Of a stretch of 22,883 nucleotides of DNA, positions 15,962 to 22,883 are shown one piece after another. The notes under the pieces are model-generated. The model was not told the DNA's origin. It did no database searches and saw only the letters and a program-made list of their open reading frames with translations. The translations under genes and the position numbers were made by a program. This DNA comes from Beroe ovata (lineage: Eukaryota > Ctenophora > Nuda > Beroida > Beroidae). The DNA lies in the NCBI GenBank assembly GCA_946803715.1, contig CAMPET010000427.1, positions 13,835-36,717 on the forward strand, given 5' to 3'. The stretch's first letter is position 1. Each line of letters begins with the position of its first letter.

Positions 15962-17820
15962 AACATGTCAATATGAATCAGTCACACGAAGAATCAGTCA
16001 CATGTTGAACATAATTCATGAAACTCTGAGTCAAATTTAGTTTTCTGATAGTTTACAATTCCTCGTTTTCATATTCCTGATATGCCGGCAGAATTTGTTG
16101 CCCCAAGAAATCACAGAAGTATCGATATCACTAACATGGATAACCTTGCACACTCTACGGATTGATCAAGCATCGCTGAGCCAATGAACGCGCGACAGGC
16201 GTTCTGATTGGCTGGAAGCGTTGCGCCTGACAGCCAATCAGAGCGCGTCATATGTCGCTGGAAGATAACTTTGATCGATGTCAAATCAATCCGTAGCGTG
16301 GCTGTGGATATCCCAGTTTGTCAGCACCGAGTTTCTATGATAGCTCGGTGCAATAAATTCTGCAGGCACATCAGGGATGTGAAAACTGATAATTATAAAC
16401 TGTCACAGCTCACAACTATTGGCAGACTACATTTGACCCATTATCGACTGACTGAAACAGTGAACATAGGCTATAATGAGCATTATCATGATCACACCTG
16501 ACTCTTGATCATTGTATTGTACTCCGGTGTAGTAATGCAGTAGCACCCAACATGCAGGATGTCTTCTGATGAGTCTGATCTGATGATAAGTGTATATGTT
16601 AAGTGTGTAATATGTTGCATGTTATGTGTTCGACCACGTGATCAGAGTAAGATACCGCATAGATACAACTGGTAATGTTATGATTATACAATATTTGTCT
16701 GGTGTTATTATATCCTATACTTGTGAAAAGCAAGGGATAGACGCGGAAAGCAACTTATCATCAGATCAGACTCATCCTGCCTGCCGAAAACTCCGCAAAT
16801 AAGAAATTAGTTCCCACCGTCTAACATCGTACCCTGTCAATGTTTGAGGCTTATTACACAAAAAGATACCTCTGATTCTTAATTCGAATTGCAACACAAC
16901 CAAGTTGAAATCTATACCAAACGACAAAAGTGCACACATATATATTGAACAAAATTAAACTCAGATCCTCCATCTCTGCAAGGGGTTGGAAGCAAATATT
17001 GTATAATCATAACATTACCAGCTGTGCCTATGCAGTATTGCACTCTGATCACGTGGTCTCAACACATAACATGCAACATATTACAAACTCAGCAAATATT
17101 GTATAATCATTACAATACCAGTTGTACCTATCCGGTATTTTACTCTGATCACGTGGTCGAACACATAACATGCAACATATTACACACTCAACATATACAC
17201 TTACCATCAAATCAGACTCATCAGAAGACATCATGCATGTTGGGTGCTACTGCACTACTACATCACGTGACCGGAGTACAATACAAGGTTCAAGAGTCAG
17301 GAGTGATCATGACAAAGCTTATTAGCTCATTAAAGCCTATGTTCACTGTCTCAGTCAGTCGATATTGGGTCAAATGTAGTCTGCCAATAGTTGTGACAGT
17401 TTATAATTGTCAGTTTTCACATCCCTGATGTGCCTGCAGAATTTATTGCACCGAGCTATCATAGAAACTCGGTGCTGACAAACTGGGATATCCACAGCCA
17501 CGCTACGGATTGATTTGACTTCGATCAAAGTTATCTTCCAGCGACATATGACGCGCTCTGATTGGCTGTCAGGCGCAACGCTTCCAGCCAATCAGAACGC
17601 CTGTCGCGCGTTCATTGGCTCAGCGATGCTTGATCAATCCGTAGAGTGTGCAAGGTTATCCATGTTAGTGATATCGATACTTCTGTGATTTCTTGGGGCA
17701 ACAAATTCTGCCGGCATATCAGGAATATGAAAACGAGGAATTGTAAACTATCAGAAAACTAAATTTGACTCAGAGTTTCATGAATTATGTTCAACATGTG
17801 ACTGATTCTTCNGACATGTT
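15962..17820. repeat. Large inverted repeat 2
   Basis: Left arm 15962-16696, right arm 16994-17820, outer ends both AACATGTC. Arms share GATATGCCGGCAGAATTTGT, GCCAATGAACGCGCGACAGG, GTTTGTCAGCACCGAGTTTC and the GATCACGTGGTC palindrome, with scattered substitutions. An n at 17812 lies inside the right arm, where about 18 bases of the left arm have no counterpart. Frames of about 70 residues starting MAGSVAPDS exist in both arms but begin at TTG and have no known domain. No transposase. Confidence 0.88.
16991..17190. repeat. 100-bp tandem duplication within the right arm
   Basis: AGCAAATATTGTATAATCAT starts at 16991 and again at 17091, with about 90% identity across the 100-bp units. The left arm has one copy. 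Confidence 0.9.
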
Positions 17821-18628
17821 TTGAGTCGATAAGGGGTTATGGCGGCCACTCACTCGGGAGCCGATCATCGGATTGACGTGAAATCTTGGTTGTCCGAGAT
17901 TCTAACGCGTATGTGTACACATGGAAGAAAAAGGCGGAAGGAAGGGAAAAGATGCGCAATTGTTAGCAATTGTAAGCAGTTTCCACTGTAATGTGCGCGT
18001 CTTTTTCTTTCCGTCCATTTTTCCTTCCATGTGTACACATATCGGTAATGGTTTTTGAGCTATGATAGGACCATCGGTCGATCCGTTTGGAACTATTAAA
18101 TCTATGTTTGTTGAAGAAGTAATTATCACCTTTAATTGTGCTGGTAAAATTCTGCTTATAGGATTTCTCTACCGTCGGCGCCGCGCGCAGTTGTTATTCC
18201 GCGCGCGGCTTGAATTGGGCTCAAACACAGCTACGCGACTAAATTGCAAAGCCTTATCATAACAAACACACTAGTTATATATAACACAGTTATATATAAC
18301 GCTATTTTGGCTTGCTACCTGTGTCGCGCGCTCGCGCACGGTAAAATTGTCGACTGTGCACACGTTGCGCGCCTTATTTTATAATTTCAGCTTCTGCACC
18401 ATATGATCTGAAATGATGGAACAATGCTCGACAGAGTCTATCAACGATCGCATCGACAAGAATTCAAAAAGTATATATTGCGCGTAAGTATAGAGTGCCT
18501 TTATAGCTTGCTTTTGTTGCACTTTGCTTGCTCTCTTATCAGTAAATTGATAACCGAGAATCTCAACGCGTTTATTGTTATACTATCGTGTATATACCTG
18601 TACAAGAAGTGCCGGTATACATTGTACA
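17813..18628 (+). promoter_or_regulatory. LINE leader / upstream region
   Basis: Contains TTATGGCGGCC at 17837, resembling a YY1 site; an imperfect hairpin (17911-17957 with 17995-18040) whose arms start with the palindrome ATGTGTACACAT; two GTTATATATAAC palindromes near 18273-18299; GC-rich CGCGCG clusters; and an upstream ORF at 18424. An acceptor-like ATAATTTCAG (18381-18390), donor GTAAGT (18484) and acceptor CTCTTATCAG (18533-18542) could define a short exon and a 59-nt intron. Confidence 0.4.
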
Positions 18629-19858
18629 ATGTCAGAACAGAACTCAAATGAACTGGCTATCGGGACTTTACTTCTGCATGCAGGAACAAATGAGATAGTG
18701 AAACGTGTTATTTCAGCTTTTGACCACAAATCCTCCAAAAACCACAAGTCACTAGCTGCATTTAATCTTGATATGTTAGAGCCGTGTGCGGAGTTTTTGA
18801 ATATTCAGTTGACCGATAGTTCAGGAATCAAGTTGTACACGAAGATCACTCTGGTTAACAGAATTGTACTCGAGTTACAAGCTTTACTTCCCTCGGAATG
18901 TCTGGAATGTAACAAAACCTATGCTCTTGATTTCGACTCTGATCAAAAACCCCTTTTTCACTGTCACATGTGTTACCGGGGATCTCATGATTGTTCTGCT
19001 ATTATTGGTATTCACGATGCTCTGTCCAGTGCTTCGATAAACCTTCTTTCCAGTCATGTTTGGTTGTGCAAGTCGTGCAAGGACTCTAGTGCTCCGTTCA
19101 GGCCACGGAAATCGAAGAGCCGGCTCAATAGTATGAACATAACTGACCCCTCGCCCAGCCACCTCCGTGATAACTCGTCATGTTCCACACCGGCCAATAC
19201 TCCAAATCAGTCTACAGTTCATCTTTCAGCCACTGAAGCAGTTGATGAATCTGAGCTTCAAAGGAGCTTGGTTACGGTTATAAGTGATAAAGTTTGTCCC
19301 AAATATAAGCGAGGAGTTTGCCCTCATGGCCTTAGAGGAAAAAAGGAAGTGGATGGTAACATTTGTCAGTTTGAACACCCAAAGTACTGTATGAAGTTCT
19401 GTCGTTACGGGTCCAAGCAGAAACTTGGCTGCAATCGTGGGTCAAACTGCAAATTCTTGCATCCAGTGTTATGTAAATTTTCTGTGAAGAAGAAACTCTG
19501 TACCAAGTCGGACTGTACTTACGTCCATCTGAAGGGTACCCGGCGGAAGGAGGGTGAAGCTGTCAGTCAGAACACCAAGAGGACTGAGAAAAACAAATCA
19601 GAAGCCTCTGAATTTGCCACTCTTAAGAATCATTTTTTAGAGATGAACAGGCTGGTGGAAGTGGTGGACAAGATGCAGACAAACTTCCAGCAGCAGATCA
19701 CCGAGATCCGCTCCAGTCTGTTGCATCACGTGCCGTACCCAAGAGTACCTTTTCATCCTACCGCAATGTATCCACCGAGTCAGCACCCCTACCATCCCCA
19801 GTTCCACCCAGCTCAGGGATTACAGAGCGTGCCCACTATTCCTCCTGCCTTGTCTTGA
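18629..19858 (+). CDS. LINE ORF1: PHD-like plus triple CCCH zinc-finger protein (409 aa)
   Basis: Role: by family, the RNA-binding, multimerising chaperone of the LINE ribonucleoprotein. Seen, numbering from ATG 18629: a PHD-like cluster with C91-x2-C94, C112-x2-C115, H120/C122 and WLCKSCK near 147-150; a Ser/Pro linker; three CCCH fingers from about 231, reading C-x5-C...C-x3-H (ending CQFEHP), C..C...C....C-x3-H (ending CKFLHP) and C....C....C-x3-H (ending CTYVHL); a basic linker; a helix around 330-365 (LEMNRLVEVVDKMQ) with coiled-coil heptads; and a Pro/His-rich tail. The in-frame ATG at 18575 is possible but adds only cysteine/tyrosine-rich sequence; 18629 is preferred. It ends at TGA 19856-19858, overlapping ORF2's frame by 232 nt. 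Confidence 0.85.
   Translation: MSEQNSNELAIGTLLLHAGTNEIVKRVISAFDHKSSKNHKSLAAFNLDMLEPCAEFLNIQLTDSSGIKLYTKITLVNRIVLELQALLPSECLECNKTYALDFDSDQKPLFHCHMCYRGSHDCSAIIGIHDALSSASINLLSSHVWLCKSCKDSSAPFRPRKSKSRLNSMNITDPSPSHLRDNSSCSTPANTPNQSTVHLSATEAVDESELQRSLVTVISDKVCPKYKRGVCPHGLRGKKEVDGNICQFEHPKYCMKFCRYGSKQKLGCNRGSNCKFLHPVLCKFSVKKKLCTKSDCTYVHLKGTRRKEGEAVSQNTKRTEKNKSEASEFATLKNHFLEMNRLVEVVDKMQTNFQQQITEIRSSLLHHVPYPRVPFHPTAMYPPSQHPYHPQFHPAQGLQSVPTIPPALS
19633..19639 (+). promoter_or_regulatory. Candidate -1 ribosomal frameshift slippery heptamer
   Basis: T TTT TTA in the ORF1 frame (codons CAT TTT TTA), exactly the U UUU UUA class used by several retroviral gag-pol sites. The -1 frame stop TAA is at 19624-19626, just upstream, and the -1 frame stays open from there through all of ORF2. 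Slippage would give a fusion of 337 ORF1 residues, a 72-residue Gly/Ser/Pro-rich linker and ORF2. Function is inferred. Confidence 0.55.
19651..19694 (+). promoter_or_regulatory. Predicted stem-loop downstream of the slippery site
   Basis: GCTGGTGGAAGT (19651-19662) pairs with ACTTCCAGCAGC (19683-19694): 11 of 12 pairs with one G-G mismatch, loop of 20 nt. The spacer from the heptamer is 11 nt, slightly longer than the usual 5-9. No pseudoknot partner was established. Confidence 0.5.
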
Positions 19859-22657
19859 ATGTTCAATCCTTGAACCCAAGTGCCACGAGTACGAGCAGAT
19901 GGAAAGTTCCAGAGATTAGAGCACTTGTTCAGGATGAGAATTCCAAGAATCACTCATTTCCATTTATAGCGCTAACAGAAACATGGCTCAAGTCGTATGT
20001 TTCAGATGCCCAGGTCCAAATTCCGGGTTATGCGGTATCCCGAAGTGATCGTGATGGTAAAGTGGGAGGCGGAGTTCTCCTTTATTCTCATGTCAATATT
20101 CCCGTTAGTGAGTGTCAGACTTTTGATGACGGTATTTGTGAGGGGGTTTTTTGTCGGTTTAGCACCATCAAGACTTGTGTTATTGTGGCTTACCGACCTC
20201 CCAGCGCTCCTGTTACTAGTTTCAACTCACTACTCGGCTTTTTCTCCTCATGTCTCAATCATATGAATGATGACAGCTATGATATTATGATGTCAGGGGA
20301 TTACAACTTACCCTTAATTGACTGGCAGACTACCTCAGTGCTTACGGGTGGATCACTTGAGGTACAGCAGTCAGCCCAGTCTCTCCTGGGGTTCATGTCC
20401 AGACACCTGTTATTCCAGTACATTCTTTGTCCAACCAGAGGAGGGAATATTCTGGACCTTTTTATTACAAACAATGATCGACTTGTGACAAATGTTCGAG
20501 CTGAAGCGACTTCACTGTCTGATCACAAGTTGGTGGATGTTATGATGGCTTGGAACCCACTGTCAGAAGAGACGAGTAAAATCCCCAATTTTGATGAAAA
20601 CTCCTTCCGTTCCCTCGACTTTTACAAGGCTGATTTTGATCTACTGCGTGACATGATCACGGAGACTGATTGGCTGCATCTTCGTTCATCATGCTCTTTT
20701 CAGGATTTTCCAGCTTTGTTTACGGACAAGCTTTTTAATCTTTGCCTAGCGTGTGTTCCAAAAAAGGGGTTACCATCAGGCCGCCCGAAGCATACAAATG
20801 CTCTTCGACGGAAGCGCAATCGGCAGACTGCAAGACTACAAGCTCTCATTGCCAATGGTGCTCATGCCGACCACATCAAGAATGTCAGAAGCAAAGTTGC
20901 TTTACTTCAGTATGACATAAGATGTGCTCACAACAAGAGATTGGATGAAAAGGAAAGCAGAGCTATTGATAAGATAAAGACAAACTCGAAGTTCTTCTAT
21001 AGCTATGCTAAATCTCTCTCGAATATTAAGTCGAGTATTAACATGCTATTCGACAAGAGCGAGAAGATCACAACAGACCCTCAAAAGATGGCTGATCTTC
21101 TACAGGAGCAGTTCAGCTCTGTTTTCAGTGATCCCAATTCGCCTGATGTTTTAGACCCTGTGTTTCCCGAACCAAATATTCTATTTCCGCAAGTACTGGA
21201 GGACTTCCAAATCAGTGATGAAAACATTATTTCAGCTATTACTAGCATTTCACCTGATTCCGCTAGTGGACCCGATGGAGTCCCAGCTGTGCTCCTCAGA
21301 AACTGTGCTAAGGAACTGTGCTTACCTCTGAGAATAATCTGGGATGAGTCGTTTGAGTGTGGTACTGTGCCGAATTTCTACAAGTACGCACACATCGCAC
21401 CCTTGTTCAAGAAAGGTGACCGAGCCAGAGCAGTAAACTACCGTCCGGTTGCATTGACGTCCCACATCATTAAGGCTTATGAGCGTATTGTAAGGGAAGC
21501 AATGGTGGACTTCATAGATAAGAACAAACTCCTCTGTGATAACCAACATGGCTTCCGATCCGGTAGAAGCTGTCTGACGCAACTGCTGAGCCATGTTGAT
21601 GACATAGTTCAAGGCTTAACTATGAATGCTGACACCGATGCCATCTATCTTGACTTTGCAAAAGCATTTGATAAGGTGGATCATCGACTGCTCCTATCCA
21701 AAATGAGACGAATGGGATTTCATGAGAAACTTGTTAAATGGATTGAGTCCTTCCTAACCAACCGCAAGCAGCGTGTAGTACTAGATGGTGTCTCATCAAT
21801 AGAAGCTACAATCTTAAGTGGCGTTCCCCAGGGTACAGTGCTTGGCCCGCTACTTTTCATCCTCTTCATCAATGATATGAAGTTATGTGTGACCGGATCA
21901 ATAATTCGGTTTTTTGCTGATGACACCCGGATTTTAAGGCACATTTACAGTATGGCCGATACAGAAATACTTCAGCACGATCTAGAATGTGTCATCAGAT
22001 GGGCTAAGACCAACAACATGGCACTCCACGAGGACAAATTCGAGCTCCTAATCCACAAACACTGTCCTCAGAGCACGCTGTTTGACGTCCCGTTTAGCGT
22101 ACTTACCCAGACCTACCAAGTCTCCAGTGGGAACATTCTTTATCCTTCACAGGTGGTCAAGGACTTGGGTGTCATGATATCAGCAGACCTTTCCTGGAGT
22201 CCACATGTTTCTCTCATTGCTGATCGTGCCGGCAAAGTTGCAGCCTGGATTTTGAGTGCATTTAAGAATAGAGACAGGGTTACCATGATGACGTTGTACA
22301 AATCACTTGTCAGAAGCCACCTGGAGTACTGCTGTCCATTATGGAACAACACAAAAGTTGCAGACATTCAACGGCTGGAAGGAGTTCAGAGAACTTTTAC
22401 ATCAAAGATAACAGGTGTTCAACATCTAGACTACTGGCAAAGATTAAAAGCCCTGAACCTCATGTCACTACAAAGGAGGAGAGAACGTTACATCATCATT
22501 TACATGTGGAAAGTTTTACACGCAAGGTGCCCAAATGATCTCAGCATCAAGTTCTCCCACTCCTCCAGACACGGTCAAAAAGCTTTAATCCCCAATTTAT
22601 CTAAGTGCTGTAGTCAACGTAATCAGTCCCTTTATGATAACTCACTAGCTGTGATTG
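19855..22657 (+). CDS. LINE ORF2: AP endonuclease / reverse transcriptase (truncated by n)
   Basis: Nicks target DNA and primes cDNA synthesis (target-primed reverse transcription). Numbering from TTG 19855: endonuclease NVQSL (2-6), TETWL with E42, YRPP (113-116), GDYN (148-151), LDLFIT (200-205), SDH (222-224). The reverse transcriptase carries SGPDGVP, NYRPVALTS, QHGFRSGRSC, YLDFAKAFDKVDH with D600, SGVPQGTVLGPLLF and FADD (687-690, catalytic D689/D690). The C-terminal region has YPSQVVKDLGVMI, LEYCCPLWN and a basic RRRERY. No ATG exists in frame before residue 137, inside the endonuclease. The frame is open upstream to 19627 within ORF1, so translation needs frameshifting, reinitiation at a non-AUG codon, or a lost start. 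The usual C-terminal W-N-x-L-P region is cut off by the n. Confidence 0.93.
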
Positions 22658-22658
22658 N

Positions 22659-22883
22659 ATAATTCGGTTTTTTGCTGATGACACCCGGATTTTAAGGCAC
22701 ATTTACAGTATGGCCGATACAGAAATACTTCAGCACGATCTAGAATGTGTCATCAGATGGGCTAAGACCAACAACATGGCACTCCACGAGGACAAATTCG
22801 AGCTCCTAATCCACAAACACTGTCCTCAGAGCACGCTGTTTGACGTCCCGTTTAGCGTACTTACCCAGACCTACCAAGTCTCC
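22659..22883 (+). mobile_element. Repeated ORF2 segment after the gap
   Basis: These 225 bases match 21901-22125 (FADD region onward) with no difference I could find, immediately after the n at 22658. Either a second, near-identical LINE copy or a contig overlap left unresolved at an assembly join. Confidence 0.9.

Larger units (their letters stand above)
17813..22657 (+). mobile_element. CR1-like non-LTR retrotransposon (LINE), 3' end missing
   Basis: ORF1 with PHD-like and CCCH zinc fingers, then ORF2 with AP endonuclease and reverse transcriptase, no RNase H or LTRs: the layout of CR1-group LINEs, some of which are known to carry PHD fingers in ORF1. The 5' boundary is not determined; it lies somewhere between 17821 (end of inverted repeat 2) and about 18400. 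Both ORFs are intact up to the n at 22658, so the copy appears young. The ORF2 C terminus, 3' UTR and terminal repeats are absent. Confidence 0.88.

Noticed and set aside
16208-17591. Matching ~70-residue frames (MAGSVAPDS...) in both arms of inverted repeat 2
   Set aside because: They start at TTG, match only because the arms are duplicates, and contain no recognised domain. Kept only as a note under the repeat.
18062-18262. 66-residue plus frame in the LINE leader
   Set aside because: No domain, overlaps GC-rich leader sequence; no sign of coding.
19855-19861. TGA-ATG overlap at the ORF1 end as a reinitiation start for ORF2
   Set aside because: The ATG at 19859 is in ORF1's frame and meets a stop after four codons, so it cannot start ORF2 as read here. 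Reinitiation at a non-AUG codon remains possible.
21322-22367. Minus-strand frames of 74-96 residues within ORF2
   Set aside because: Antisense shadows of the reverse transcriptase coding sequence.

Overview
The window looks like nuclear DNA of an invertebrate animal. It has spliced coding exons with GT..AG introns, abundant microsatellites and minisatellites, non-autonomous DNA transposons and a CR1-like LINE. No prokaryotic signal (operons, Shine-Dalgarno sites) is visible. I cannot name the species. Single 'n' bases at 8449, 15676, 17812 and 22658 look like collapsed assembly gaps.

Region 1 (1-13079, minus strand) is most of one host gene. Eight exons, mostly too short to stand out as ORFs, join with matching phases and GT..AG borders into about 227 residues of an F-BAR domain, most like the PSTPIP family. 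It starts at 13079 and runs off the window at base 1. One exon is a 35-nt microexon. Its introns carry nearly all the repeats of the left half: a minisatellite (328-682), two short tandem arrays (869-1058, 1496-1690), a 922-bp DNA transposon with perfect 8-bp target duplications (3944-4865), a G-rich array (5518-5770), and a 6.9-kb first intron (6111-13040). That intron holds a 3.6-kb foldback-like inverted repeat, several TA-flanked MITEs and a likely nested two-exon gene for a 74-residue protein (8903-9171, minus).

Region 2 (13080-17820) has no convincing intact host gene. It contains a reverse-transcriptase-like relic (about 13532-13690), an array of TTTTTCGAAAA-type palindromic units, and two large imperfect inverted repeats (14572-15675 and 15962-17820). 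An 'n' lies at or near the right end of each.

Region 3 (about 17813-22657, plus strand) is a CR1-like non-LTR retrotransposon. ORF1 encodes a PHD-like zinc finger, three CCCH zinc fingers, a coiled coil and a proline-rich tail. ORF2 encodes an AP endonuclease and a reverse transcriptase. ORF2 has no usable AUG. Its frame opens inside ORF1, and a canonical -1 slippery heptamer (T TTT TTA) followed by a predicted 12-pair stem-loop lies at the start of the overlap. This suggests ORF2 may be made by -1 ribosomal frameshifting as a Gag-Pol-like fusion, which I consider the most interesting item here. ORF2 is cut by the 'n' at 22658, after which 225 bases of ORF2 repeat exactly.
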